Of a stretch of 64,000 nt of DNA, positions 15,442 to 24,216 are shown piece after piece. A program made the position numbers and the translations under genes. Origin of the DNA: Rhizobium deserti (GTDB lineage: Bacteria; Pseudomonadota; Alphaproteobacteria; Rhizobiales; Rhizobiaceae); the NCBI RefSeq assembly GCF_004358025.1, contig NZ_SMTL01000002.1, forward strand, positions 868,001-932,000, given 5' to 3'. The number at the start of each line of letters is the position of its first letter. The first letter of the stretch is position 1. Below the pieces are notes generated by a model that did not search any database, was not told where the DNA came from, and saw only the letters and a list, made by a program, of their open reading frames with translations.

Positions 15442-17097
15442 TCACGCCGCCTTCGCTTCTACCATGGCCATCAATGTGGACAGCCGGTCGGCATCGCGCG
15501 GCTGCTTGTCCTGCCGCAGCCGTGCAATGCGAGGGAAGCGCATGGCAACGCCGGATTTGTGGCGGGTCGAACGGGCGATCCCCTCGAAGGCCACTTCCAA
15601 CACGAAACCGAAATCCGGCTGGGCCCGCACCGCCCGAACCGGACCGAACCGCTCGACCGTGTTGTCGCGCACGAACTTGTCGAGCACTTCGAGTTCCGCA
15701 TCGGTGAAGCCGAAATAAGCCTTGCCGACCGGCACCAGCTGATCGCCATCCGGCGTTTCTGTCCAGACGCCGAAGGTGAAGTCCGAATAATAGCTCGACC
15801 GCTTGCCATGGCCGCGCTGGGCATAGAGCATCACCGCGTCGATATTGTAGGGGTCGCGCTTCCATTTGAACCACGGACCTTTCATTCGGCCTGCCTGATA
15901 GGGGCTGTCCTTGCGCTTGATCATCACCCCTTCGATCACCGGATCGGGCGGGGCAATGCGCAGCCGGTCAAGTTCCTCCCAACTCGAAAACGGTACCAGG
16001 GCCGACAGATCGAAGCGATCATGCGGCGCCTGCTCGATCACCTCGCCGAGCCGCTCGCGCCGCTCCAGGAAAGTTCTGGCGCGAATGTCGGCGTCGCCAT
16101 CGAACAGAAGGTCGTAGCTGCGCACAAAGGCCGGATAATCTTCCGTCATCTTGGCGCTCACTGTCTTGCGGTTCAGCCGCTGCTGCAGGTCGGAAAAGGT
16201 GCGGGTCGGACTGTTGGAGCGCATGGTGCCGCCCACCAGCAGCTCGCCGTCGATGACGCCCTCGAAATTGATCGCCTCGACAATATCCGGGAAGGCGCCG
16301 GAAATATCGTCGCCGGAGCGGGAATACAGTTTCCTGGTGCCCCCATAGCTCGACATCTGCACCCGGATGCCGTCCCATTTCCATTCGGCAGCGTAATCGG
16401 TCGGGTCGAGCTTGTCGGTATCGCCAGGCTCGACGGGATTGGCGAGCATGACGGAATGGAAGATGGCCGGCGTCGCCAGCACCGGCTTGTCCGCCTTGCC
16501 CTCCAGCCAGGCAAACAAAGCCTCATAGGGTGGCGCAAGACCGTGCCAAAGCGTCTCGATCTCGGTCACGTCCCGCTTGTTGTCGGAGCCGTCCGGTCCT
16601 GGATGGGCGCTCATGTCCGCCAGGGCCTGCTTGGCGAGCCGGGCGGAAACGCCGATGCGCAGCGAGCCGGTGACAAGCTTCAGGAAGGCGAAGCGGCTCG
16701 ACGGATCGAGGTGGTTCAGAAGATCGCGGACGGCGGAGCGCACTTCGGTGCGGCCTAGCGAATTCATCAGCGTGACGACTTCGCCGAGCCGCGGCTGTTC
16801 CGCATCGGTCGTGTCGTCCTTCTCGCCGCCGTCCCAGACCAGGGCTATGGTTTCCGCCAGATCGCCCACATAATCATAGGAATACTGGAAGAGGACCGGG
16901 TCCATGCGCTCCAGGACGAGATCGCGCAGCATGGCCGGCTTGACGCTTTTAAGGTCCAGCCCGCCGGCCAGCGCTGCCAGGCCATAACCGCGGTCGGGAT
17001 CGGGCGTATCGCGGAAATAGTCTGCAAGCAGCTTCAGCTTGCCGTTGCGCGACGGAGTGAGAACGAGGCGGTCGAGCAATGTGGCAAAGGCTTTCAT
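15442..17097 (-). CDS. ATP-dependent DNA ligase (cisplatin-damage-type, ligase-associated operon)
   Basis: A 551-residue ligase of the long ATP-dependent family. An N-terminal DNA-binding domain covers residues 1-190, and the adenylation motif EWKWDGIRVQ holds the catalytic lysine near residue 240. Motif III-V blocks include VIDGELLVGG, EGVMIKRKDSPYQAG and GPWFKWKRDP, and an OB-fold domain with VEVAFEG-like sequence ends the protein. Homologues are grouped with a DNA exonuclease and sometimes an Lhr-type helicase and a phosphodiesterase in a predicted repair operon. Here the exonuclease precedes it by 16 bases; no helicase gene adjoins. It probably acts in repair independently of the NAD-dependent replicative ligase. 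Confidence 0.93.
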   Translation of the reverse strand: MKAFATLLDRLVLTPSRNGKLKLLADYFRDTPDPDRGYGLAALAGGLDLKSVKPAMLRDLVLERMDPVLFQYSYDYVGDLAETIALVWDGGEKDDTTDAEQPRLGEVVTLMNSLGRTEVRSAVRDLLNHLDPSSRFAFLKLVTGSLRIGVSARLAKQALADMSAHPGPDGSDNKRDVTEIETLWHGLAPPYEALFAWLEGKADKPVLATPAIFHSVMLANPVEPGDTDKLDPTDYAAEWKWDGIRVQMSSYGGTRKLYSRSGDDISGAFPDIVEAINFEGVIDGELLVGGTMRSNSPTRTFSDLQQRLNRKTVSAKMTEDYPAFVRSYDLLFDGDADIRARTFLERRERLGEVIEQAPHDRFDLSALVPFSSWEELDRLRIAPPDPVIEGVMIKRKDSPYQAGRMKGPWFKWKRDPYNIDAVMLYAQRGHGKRSSYYSDFTFGVWTETPDGDQLVPVGKAYFGFTDAELEVLDKFVRDNTVERFGPVRAVRAQPDFGFVLEVAFEGIARSTRHKSGVAMRFPRIARLRQDKQPRDADRLSTLMAMVEAKAA

Positions 17098-17113
17098 GGG
17101 CTGATCCCCAACA

Positions 17114-18124
17114 TCAATCCCCCTCGTCCTCGTAGCCGACGAGATGCAGCGGCCGGGCCGGGATGCCTTTCAGCTCGCACCAGCGCACCAGCGCCTCTTC
17201 GCGCCCATGCGTGACCCAGACTTCCGAAGGGCCGATCTCGTTGATGGTGGCCAGAAGCTCCGGCCAGTCGCAATGGTCGGAGATCACCAGCGGCAGTTCG
17301 ACGCCGCCCTGCTTGGCGCGCTGGCGCACCATCATCCAGCCGGAGGCAAAGGCAATCAGCGGCTCGTTGAAACGACGGGCCCAGCGGTCCTGGAAGGCCG
17401 AGGGCGGGCCGACGACGACCGCGCCCTTGAAGGCATTCGGATCCTTCTTTTCAAGCGTGGCGGGACGGATATCGCCAAGCTCGATGCCCTGGCTGGTATA
17501 ATAGTCGCAGAGCCTGGCCAGCGCGCCATGGATGAAGATTGGGTCGCTGTATCCGCAATCGCGGATCAGGCGGATGACGCGTTGCGCCTTGCCAAGCGCA
17601 TAGGCGCCGATCAGATGGCTGCGCTCGGGGAACTGCTTGAGTGAGGTCAGCAGCTTGGCCACTTCCTCCTTGGGATCCGGATGGTGGAAGACCGGCAGGC
17701 CAAAGGTTGCCTCGGTGATGAAGACGTCGCACGCGACCGGCACGAAGGGCGCGCAGGTTGGATCGACGCCGCGCTTGTAGTCGCCCGACACGACGATCCG
17801 CAGCTCGTCCTTCTCGATGGCGATCTGCGCCGAGCCCAGCACGTGTCCCGCCGGATGGAAGCTGACCTTGACCCCGTCGACATCAAGTGGCTCGCCAAAA
17901 CCTGCCGCCTGTTCGGAGCCGCAGAAGTCCTCACCATAGCGGATACGCATGATATCCAGCGTTTGCCGGGTCGCCAGCACGTGTCCGTGGCCGGCGCGGG
18001 CATGATCCGAATGGCCATGGGTGATCAATGCCCGCTCGACGGGGCGCACCGGATCGACATGGAAACGGCCGATGGGACAGAACAGCCCGGCCGGGGTGGG
18101 ATGAAGCAGCGCCTCGGGTTTCAT
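17114..18124 (-). CDS. Ligase-associated DNA exonuclease (metallo-beta-lactamase fold)
   Basis: A 336-residue metallo-beta-lactamase/beta-CASP-type nuclease. The metal-binding motif THGHSDHARAGH is at residues about 36-47, with further histidines in HPAGHVLGSAQI and the C-terminal VISDHCDWPELL and VTHGREEAL. This is the mRNA 3'-end-factor-like family found next to bacterial ATP-dependent ligases; predicted to process DNA ends. The start ATG at 18124 is in frame with a TTG two codons upstream. The ligase begins 16 bases after it, so the two are one operon. Confidence 0.92.
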   Translation of the reverse strand: MKPEALLHPTPAGLFCPIGRFHVDPVRPVERALITHGHSDHARAGHGHVLATRQTLDIMRIRYGEDFCGSEQAAGFGEPLDVDGVKVSFHPAGHVLGSAQIAIEKDELRIVVSGDYKRGVDPTCAPFVPVACDVFITEATFGLPVFHHPDPKEEVAKLLTSLKQFPERSHLIGAYALGKAQRVIRLIRDCGYSDPIFIHGALARLCDYYTSQGIELGDIRPATLEKKDPNAFKGAVVVGPPSAFQDRWARRFNEPLIAFASGWMMVRQRAKQGGVELPLVISDHCDWPELLATINEIGPSEVWVTHGREEALVRWCELKGIPARPLHLVGYEDEGD

Positions 18125-18163
18125 GCGCAAGAAGATAGGCCAGCACCCGGCGCTGGAAAGGCC

Positions 18164-19717
18164 TCAGGCCGCCGCCGCCTTGTTTTCTGCAGGCGCTTCG
18201 GTGGAACGCACGGTCGGCAGGCGCTTCGGCTTGACGAAAAGGGCCGCAACTAGGCCGATGGCGACGATGAAGGCGGCCGTCAGGAAAAGCGGCGTGAAGG
18301 CGTGGTAGTAGACGCCGGCTACCGCATCGCGAGACGCCTGCGGAAGCTCAGCCAGCATTTTCGGTGTCAGCGCGCCGATATCGCTGATGCCGGCGATCGG
18401 CGCTGCGACATCCTTGAGTGCCGAGGCGACGATGGCGCCATAGATGGAGATGGCGATGGAGGCGCCACCCATCCGCATCAGAGTCACAGCGCCTGTGGCA
18501 GCCCCGACATCCTCGCGCGGCGCGGAATTCTGGACGCCGATGATCGGCGCCTGCTGGCCGCAGCCGATCGCGAATCCCTGCAGCGTCATCAGCAAGGCGA
18601 CGACTGCGAGCGGCGTGGCCTGGCCGATCTGCGAAAACAGCAGCAAGGCAACGAGGCTGAGGCTGAGGCCGAGGACGGAAAACGGCTTGTACCGCCCGGT
18701 CAGGGAGATCAGCCGACCGCTGGAGATCGAGCCGACGACCATGCCGCCGGTCAGACCGATAAAGAAGAGGCCGGACATGGATGGCGTCAGCCCGGTCGTG
18801 GTCTGCAGCAGGAGCGAATAATAGTTGACCATGCCGATGCCGACGGCACCGGAGCACATGGTGACGATCAGGAAGAGCCAAAAGGTCGAGTCGCGGAACA
18901 GCCGCAGGGGCACGATCGGCTCGGCCACCCGACCTTCGATCCAGACCCAGAGGGCGGCACAGGCGAGGCCGAAGACCAGCAGCGCCAGAGACGAGGCTGC
19001 AACCATGGAGCCGAAGATCTGCTTGCTGTCGGCCCATGCGACGACGCAGGCAATGGTCGTGGCGAGCACGATCGCTCCGGCATAGTCGATCCGCGGCTTG
19101 CGGGTCGGACGCCGGTTGGGCAGGAGAAGGAATATGCCGGTGACGACGACCACGCCGATCGGCACATTGATCAGGAAGATCGACCGCCAGCCGAACAGGT
19201 CGCTCATCGTGCCGCCGAGGACCGGGCCGAGACTGCCGGATGCCATGATCATCAGGCTCGAATAGCTCTGATATTTGGCGCGCTCGCGCGGCTCGAAAAG
19301 GTCTGCATTGATCGAGAAGATCGACACCATGATGCCGCCTCCGCCCAAGCCCTGGAAGACGCGGGCGGCGATCAGCGAATCCATCGACCAGGCAAAGCCG
19401 CAGGCGACCGAGCCGAGCGTGAAGAGAATGATCGCCGCCAGCATGACGTATTTGCGGCCGAACAGATCGCCAAGCTTGCCATAGATCGGCATGACCGCAC
19501 TGGTGGCCAGCAGAAAAGCGGAGCTGACCCAGCCGAACCTTTCCATATCGCCGAACTCGCCGACAATGGTCGGCAGCGCGGTGGACACGATTTGATTGTC
19601 CAGCGTTGCCATGAACAGGGCCGCCATCAGAAAGCAGAAGATCGCCAGGCGCAGCCGCGGACTGGTGACAAGCGGCAGGGGCGCCGGGCGGGCAATATCC
19701 ATGAGATCAACATCCAA
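18164..19717 (-). CDS. MFS drug exporter, DHA2 (EmrB/QacA) family
   Basis: A 517-residue inner-membrane protein with 14 predicted helices. Motif A-type sequence GKLGDLFGRKYVM and motif C-type GSLGPVLGGTMSDLFGWRSIF mark a drug:proton antiporter. The early block TLDNQIVSTALPTIVGEFGD is typical of DHA2 members. Likely exports toxic compounds. The start may be 19717 or an in-frame ATG at 19702; neither has a strong ribosome-binding site. The promoter region carries a palindrome lying between -35 and -10, and a MarR gene is divergent from it, so repression by that regulator is likely. Confidence 0.9.
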   Translation of the reverse strand: MDVDLMDIARPAPLPLVTSPRLRLAIFCFLMAALFMATLDNQIVSTALPTIVGEFGDMERFGWVSSAFLLATSAVMPIYGKLGDLFGRKYVMLAAIILFTLGSVACGFAWSMDSLIAARVFQGLGGGGIMVSIFSINADLFEPRERAKYQSYSSLMIMASGSLGPVLGGTMSDLFGWRSIFLINVPIGVVVVTGIFLLLPNRRPTRKPRIDYAGAIVLATTIACVVAWADSKQIFGSMVAASSLALLVFGLACAALWVWIEGRVAEPIVPLRLFRDSTFWLFLIVTMCSGAVGIGMVNYYSLLLQTTTGLTPSMSGLFFIGLTGGMVVGSISSGRLISLTGRYKPFSVLGLSLSLVALLLFSQIGQATPLAVVALLMTLQGFAIGCGQQAPIIGVQNSAPREDVGAATGAVTLMRMGGASIAISIYGAIVASALKDVAAPIAGISDIGALTPKMLAELPQASRDAVAGVYYHAFTPLFLTAAFIVAIGLVAALFVKPKRLPTVRSTEAPAENKAAAA

Positions 19718-19730
19718 AAAGCAATTAGGG

Positions 19731-19760
19731 ATTTATGTGCCTCTAGCATATAAATGTCAA
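19731..19760 (-). promoter_or_regulatory. MFS promoter with overlapping MarR-type operator
   Basis: Reading the minus strand: TTGACA (19760-19755), a 17-base spacer and CATAAA (19737-19732). Between and over these elements lies the inverted repeat ATTTATGTGC (19731-19740), CTCTA, GCATATAAAT (19746-19755), which matches at 9 of 10 paired positions. A bound dimer would cover the promoter of the exporter. Confidence 0.7.
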
Positions 19761-19827
19761 TGTCAATTTTGTGCACACATCAAGGGTGCGCTTGAATACC
19801 CCGCCAGCAGTCTGCTATGATCGAAGC

Positions 19828-20376
19828 ATGACAGCAGCAACCTCTCTCCCCGGCCCGGAACCTGGGCCAGTCCACGCGGAAGACTTTGTGCGCATCAGCG
19901 ACACGCTGGCGCGGCTGCGTATGCTGATTGGCCGGCGCGTGATCGCCCGTACGGCAATCGCCAATACCGTCCCGGGCCTGGAAATCTCCCATCTCGATGC
20001 ATTGGATGTCATGCGGCGCATCGACGGTGAGGTCACCGTCGGCGCCATTGCCGAGGCCATGCGGATCGACCCGTCGCGCGGCAGCAGGCTGGTTGCCGAC
20101 TTGGTAGCGCGCGGCGTGCTGCGCCGGGATGCGTCGCAGGAGGACGGCCGCCGTTCGCTGCTGGTGCGGACGGAACTAGGAGACCGGCTGCTGGCCGAAA
20201 TCCGCTCCGTCAAGCGCTCTCTGCTTATGAATGTGCTGGAAAATTGGGACGAACAGGAGCTGGACCTTTTCTCCCGGCAGTTCGAACGGTTCGTCGCGGG
20301 CTTCGAAGCCGTCTACATGAAGGCAGCCAGGGCTGCGGACGGCGACGTGACGGAAGCGTCGTCGCATCCACGCTGA
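19828..20376 (+). CDS. MarR-family regulator of the divergent exporter
   Basis: A 182-residue winged-helix protein. The recognition region is VTVGAIAEAMRIDPSRGSRLVADLVARG with wing RRDASQEDGRRSLLVRTEL; long helices before and after serve dimerisation. Longer than typical MarR proteins because of N- and C-terminal tails. Start at 19828 with GAAG upstream; the frame is open further back without a domain. It most likely represses the MFS exporter transcribed the other way, through the palindrome at 19731-19755. Confidence 0.85.
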   Translation: MTAATSLPGPEPGPVHAEDFVRISDTLARLRMLIGRRVIARTAIANTVPGLEISHLDALDVMRRIDGEVTVGAIAEAMRIDPSRGSRLVADLVARGVLRRDASQEDGRRSLLVRTELGDRLLAEIRSVKRSLLMNVLENWDEQELDLFSRQFERFVAGFEAVYMKAARAADGDVTEASSHPR

Positions 20377-20388
20377 AGGCGGCGTAGG

Positions 20389-21903
20389 TCAGGCGTCGCC
20401 GGCGGTGGTCCGGAGCCTGTCTCGGCCCATGGCCTTTGCCTCGTACATGGCGCAGTCCGCCCGTGCCAGAAGCGCTTCGGGCGTGTCGCCGTCCTGCGGG
20501 AAAAAGGCGATGCCCATGCTGCAGGTCGCAACCACGCTCGTCTCGTCGATCACGACCGGGCGGGCTATGGCGGCCCTTAATTCCTGCAGGCGGCGGATGA
20601 CGCCCATTTCCCGATGGTCGGGATTGCTGAAAACGACGGCGAATTCATCCCCTCCGAGGCGCACCGCCAGATCGCTGGCGCGGATACAATTGGTGATGCG
20701 AGCAGAAAGCGCGCGCAGCACCTCGTCTCCGGCCGCATGCCCGAGCGTATCGTTGATCCCCTTGAAATTATCGAGATCGATATAGGCGATCGTCACCTTG
20801 CGGGCTTCCCGATGCGCTTCGTGCAGCGTCCGGCTGAACTGCGTCCAGAACAGCGCGCGGTTGGGCAGCCCGGTCAGCGGATCATGATGGGCCATGTGCT
20901 GAATGCGCGCCTCGGTGTGCGCCCGCTCGATGGCAATGCCGGCGATATCCGTCGCCATGGCCGTCAGCTCCATTTCAAGTGTCGTCGGTTCGCGCACATG
21001 AGCGGAGTAAAGCGCGAATGTGCCGAGAACCCGGCCATCGGGACCGAGAATCGGTGTGGACCAGCAGGAGCGAAAACCGAACATGATGGCCAGTTCGCGG
21101 AAATCCTCCCAGAGCGGATCCTCGGTTACGTCTTTAACGATCACGGGCGAGCGCCGCCATGCAGCCGTGCCGCAGGAACCACGCTTCGGGCCGATCTCGA
21201 AACCGTCTATCAGCTTCACATAGGCTTGCGGAAGCTTAGGCGAGGATGCGCTGTGCAGCCGCTCTCCCGCCTCGTCCATCAGGAGAACGGATGCCATGAT
21301 ATCGGACAGCTCCGCTTCCACCAGGGCCACGAGAGCATCGAGAACTGCCGTGGCCGGCTGGCCGCGGGCAATCATTTCCAAGAGACGTGCATGGCCGTGG
21401 CGAAGGTCGTCCTGCCGCTTTCGCTCCGTGATATCGCGTGAAATGCCGATCAGCCCGACGATGAACCCGAGGCTGTCCCGCAGGGGCGTTTTTGAGGTCA
21501 TCAGCCACAGGATGCGGCCGTCTGGAAGCCGTATCCGCTCCTCAAGCCCGTTGACGGCGACGCCAGTTGACATGACCTCCTGCTCGACCAGAAACAGACG
21601 GCCCGCGGTTTCTCCGTCGAGAATGTCGAAATCGGTCTTGCCGATGAGATCGGCTGCATCGCGGAACTTGCTGTTGTGACCGGCGGCGGCATTGGCGAAC
21701 ACGAAGCGGCCGCGGCGATCCTTGACATAGATGAAGTCCGGCAGTTGATCGAGCAGGATCTTTGTCTCAAGCTCGAACGTCACCCGGGCCATATCGACGT
21801 CGATGTTCTCGCCCGTGGATATGCGAAGCAGGCGGCTGCACAGCTCTTCAAGAGGTTCCCGCGAAGGCATCGCCGGCATAACCTGCATTACGGGGTTTAC
21901 CAT
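20389..21903 (-). CDS. PAS-GAF-GGDEF diguanylate cyclase
   Basis: A 504-residue cytosolic signalling enzyme. A PAS domain (LPDFIYVKDRRGRFVFAN, residues about 50-170), a GAF domain (about 185-330, with PKRGSCGTAAWRRSPVIVKD) and a GGDEF domain (about 345-500) are in order. The active site is RLGGDEF and an inhibitory I-site RASD precedes it by five residues, so the enzyme should be active and product-inhibited. It makes cyclic di-GMP from GTP in response to a signal seen by PAS or GAF. A strong AGGGGAGGGGG lies before the ATG at 21903. No output gene is adjacent. Confidence 0.92.
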   Translation of the reverse strand: MVNPVMQVMPAMPSREPLEELCSRLLRISTGENIDVDMARVTFELETKILLDQLPDFIYVKDRRGRFVFANAAAGHNSKFRDAADLIGKTDFDILDGETAGRLFLVEQEVMSTGVAVNGLEERIRLPDGRILWLMTSKTPLRDSLGFIVGLIGISRDITERKRQDDLRHGHARLLEMIARGQPATAVLDALVALVEAELSDIMASVLLMDEAGERLHSASSPKLPQAYVKLIDGFEIGPKRGSCGTAAWRRSPVIVKDVTEDPLWEDFRELAIMFGFRSCWSTPILGPDGRVLGTFALYSAHVREPTTLEMELTAMATDIAGIAIERAHTEARIQHMAHHDPLTGLPNRALFWTQFSRTLHEAHREARKVTIAYIDLDNFKGINDTLGHAAGDEVLRALSARITNCIRASDLAVRLGGDEFAVVFSNPDHREMGVIRRLQELRAAIARPVVIDETSVVATCSMGIAFFPQDGDTPEALLARADCAMYEAKAMGRDRLRTTAGDA

Positions 21904-22116
21904 GAACCCCCTCCCCTTCAAAATGCTCGCAGACCCGCGCTCAAGTCCTCATAGCATGCAGTAGATTTGCTTATCCTTGCTTAAGAACATCATGAAATTG
22001 TCATGTTGATTCAAAGATCGGACCTTGAAAGCTATGATCGACCAGCAAGCGACCTGACGGCAAGGCGGAAACACTGGCATGAACAACAGGCTGTTGACGA
22101 CGGAAGGGATGGTTGG

Positions 22117-23496
22117 ATGATTTCGAGACGAAGCGCACTCCGCCTCATGGCAACGGGAGCCAGCACCGCCCTGCTTCCTGCCGCCGCCCGTCCGGCCCCG
22201 GCCATCGATCTTCAACTCGGCATGCGGGGCTCGATCGATGCTGGGGCGCAAGGGATAAGGCCCGGCGGCGGCGATAAGATGAGTCGCAAGCTGGGCGAAC
22301 TTATCGCCAGGGCGGCGAGCCAGAACGTGCCGCTCTTCCTGCCGCCGGGGGATTATCAGGTTTCCGACCTCGTCCTACCGCATGGCAGCCGCATCACGGG
22401 CGTGGCCCGCGCTTCCCGGCTTGTTTATGCCGGCAGCGGCTTCCTGCTGCGGGCCGACGGCGTGGGACATGTGGCGCTGTCCAACCTCGTCATCGACGGC
22501 GCAAACCGGCGGCTTGGCGATGAGACGCCGGCGCTCGTCCACCTGCACCGCGTCGCTGACCTTGCGATCGACAATTGCCAGATCATCGGCTCGTCCAAGT
22601 CTGCCCTGCAACTGGAGCAATGCGGCGGGCGGATCGAACGCAGCCGGATCTCCGCCGCCTCTGATTACGGGCTATATGCGCTGGACAGCGTAGGGCTTGC
22701 GGTTTCCGGCAATATTGTCTTCGACTGCGGCAATGGCGGCATCCTGATCCACCGCCGCAGCAAGGGGAACGATGGCACGCTGGTTTCCGGTAACCGCCTC
22801 TACAGGATCGGCGCCGTAAACGGCGGCACCGGCCAATACGGCAATGCGGTCAATCTTTTCCGCGCCGACAATGTCATGGTGACGGGCAACCAGATCTCGC
22901 AATCGGCTTTCTCGGCCATACGCGCCAACAGCGCCTCGAATGTGCAGATCGCCAATAACCATTGCCTCGGTTCCGGCGAAACGGCGATCTATTCCGAGTT
23001 TACCTTCGAGGGTGCGGCGATCTCCGGCAATATCGTCGACGGAGCCGCCAATGGGATTTCGGTCGTCAACTTCAATGAAGGCGGCCGCCTGGCGGTGATT
23101 TCCAACAATCTTGTTCGCAACCTGTCTGCCAAAGGACCCTACGATCTGGAAGAAGCGATCTTCGGCGTCGGAATCAGCGCCGAGGCGGATACGGCGATCA
23201 CCGGCAATGTCATCGAAGGCGTGCCGCTCTGGGGCATGGCACTCGGCTTCGGCAACTATCTTCGCAATGTCATCGCCACGGGCAATATCGTACGGCAGGC
23301 AAAGGTCGGCTGCGCCGTGACTGTTGTCGAAGGGGCCGGTGCAGCGCTGATCAGCGGCAACCTGTTCCAGGGCATGCAAGACGGCGGCGTGATCGGCTAT
23401 CGGTGGAAGGCACCCGCCACCGGCGAACTTGCCCGCGGCGGCAACGAGGCGGCCCGCCTGGCGCATCTGACGATCGAGAACAACAGGGTTGTTTAG
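22117..23496 (+). CDS. TIGR03808-type Tat-exported right-handed beta-helix protein
   Basis: A 459-residue protein. The N-terminus MISRRSALRLMATGAST is a twin-arginine signal. The rest is a series of parallel beta-helix repeats with recurring VSGNxI, VTGNQI, ISGNIV, ITGNVI and ATGNIV turns, about 20 residues apart, preceded by a pectate-lyase-like cap (VPLFLPPGDYQVSDLVLP). This matches the rhizobial family called Tat-translocated uncharacterised repeat protein. A polysaccharide-binding or cleaving role is suggested by the fold, but no catalytic residues could be assigned. AAGGGA lies 8 bases before the ATG. The end overlaps the convergent parE by 4 bases. Confidence 0.88.
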   Translation: MISRRSALRLMATGASTALLPAAARPAPAIDLQLGMRGSIDAGAQGIRPGGGDKMSRKLGELIARAASQNVPLFLPPGDYQVSDLVLPHGSRITGVARASRLVYAGSGFLLRADGVGHVALSNLVIDGANRRLGDETPALVHLHRVADLAIDNCQIIGSSKSALQLEQCGGRIERSRISAASDYGLYALDSVGLAVSGNIVFDCGNGGILIHRRSKGNDGTLVSGNRLYRIGAVNGGTGQYGNAVNLFRADNVMVTGNQISQSAFSAIRANSASNVQIANNHCLGSGETAIYSEFTFEGAAISGNIVDGAANGISVVNFNEGGRLAVISNNLVRNLSAKGPYDLEEAIFGVGISAEADTAITGNVIEGVPLWGMALGFGNYLRNVIATGNIVRQAKVGCAVTVVEGAGAALISGNLFQGMQDGGVIGYRWKAPATGELARGGNEAARLAHLTIENNRVV

Positions 23497-23807
23497 TCCG
23501 GATCACCCGCCTCGTCATCCAGGTCCACATGACGGCCGCGGTGGAAGATTCGCGCAATGATCACGGCATCTCCACTGACTTCGAACGCGATCGTCGCGCG
23601 CCGGCGGTATCCGACGAGGCGCAAGCCCGGACGCAGATCGCTGCGCCTCATTCCCCGCTTTGGGAATGTCGAGAAGTTCAGGCAATAGGCCTGGATCTCG
23701 CCTACATAAAGCCTCGCCCTTTCCGCACCCATCCGGGCAGCGAGGTAGATCAGGAGGTTCTCCAAATCTTGGCTGGCGGCAGGTGCGAAAACAACATGAT
23801 AGTTCAT
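23493..23807 (-). CDS. parE: ParE/RelE-superfamily toxin
   Basis: A 104-residue ParE-like protein: VVFAPAASQDLENLLIYLAAR at the start (helical hairpin), then FPKRGMRRSDLRPGLRLVGYRRRATIAFEV and the final strand VIIARIFHRGR. ParE toxins poison DNA gyrase, although the superfamily also includes mRNA-cleaving members; the target cannot be told from sequence. It overlaps the antitoxin gene by 4 bases (ATGA), so the two are translationally coupled. Confidence 0.88.
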   Translation of the reverse strand: MNYHVVFAPAASQDLENLLIYLAARMGAERARLYVGEIQAYCLNFSTFPKRGMRRSDLRPGLRLVGYRRRATIAFEVSGDAVIIARIFHRGRHVDLDDEAGDPD

Positions 23808-24088
23808 TTGCCGCTTTGCTTGAGAAGATCCGCCGCGCGGGCGTCGAGCCGCCTAGCAACCTCCTGGGGCGTCAACAGCCTCTCCGGATGTGCCTCCATC
23901 TCCTCCAGCGTCGGCACCACCTCCTCCACCAACCACGTCTCGATGGCCGCGTCGTAGTCCAGCAGGGTGCGCAGGCCTTCGCTGATCACCTCGCTTTCGG
24001 TAGCGTATTCGCCCGAAGCGACCTTGGACTTGACCATTTCGGCCATTTCGGAGGGTAGCGTGATGCTGAGTGACTGGGTGCTGCGCAT
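23804..24088 (-). CDS. parD: ParD-family ribbon-helix-helix antitoxin
   Basis: A 94-residue antitoxin. The DNA-binding part RSTQSLSITLPSEMAEMVKSKVA, then YATESEVISEGLRTLL, forms a ribbon-helix-helix dimer. The acidic C-terminal half (WLVEEVVPTLEEMEAHPERLLT) should wrap the toxin. ATG at 24088 is chosen because GAGGAG lies 7 bases upstream; an in-frame start at 24112 lacks this. It probably represses its own operon. Confidence 0.88.
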   Translation of the reverse strand: MRSTQSLSITLPSEMAEMVKSKVASGEYATESEVISEGLRTLLDYDAAIETWLVEEVVPTLEEMEAHPERLLTPQEVARRLDARAADLLKQSGK

Positions 24089-24216
24089 GCCTGGCTCCTC
24101 GGCGGTCGACACGTTGAAATTCTATCTAAAACTTTCATGGGCGTCCAACGTGGATTGATCTTCCGTTTTGATGACCGAGGCCATAGCTTGCGGCAGAATT
24201 CAGGAGAAACACACGA

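Noticed and set aside
14776-16758. A 660-codon open frame on the plus strand
   Set aside because: It lies antisense to the hydrolase and the DNA ligase, has a low-complexity product with no domain, and arises from GC-rich codon structure of the real genes.
18302-19753. A 483-codon open frame on the plus strand opposite the MFS gene
   Set aside because: The product is highly charged and repetitive, whereas the minus strand has clear membrane helices and MFS motifs.
24108-24146. ACGTTG and CAACGT flanking the region upstream of parD, as an operator
   Set aside because: The 6-base arms are about 30 bases apart, too far for one dimer, and could be chance.
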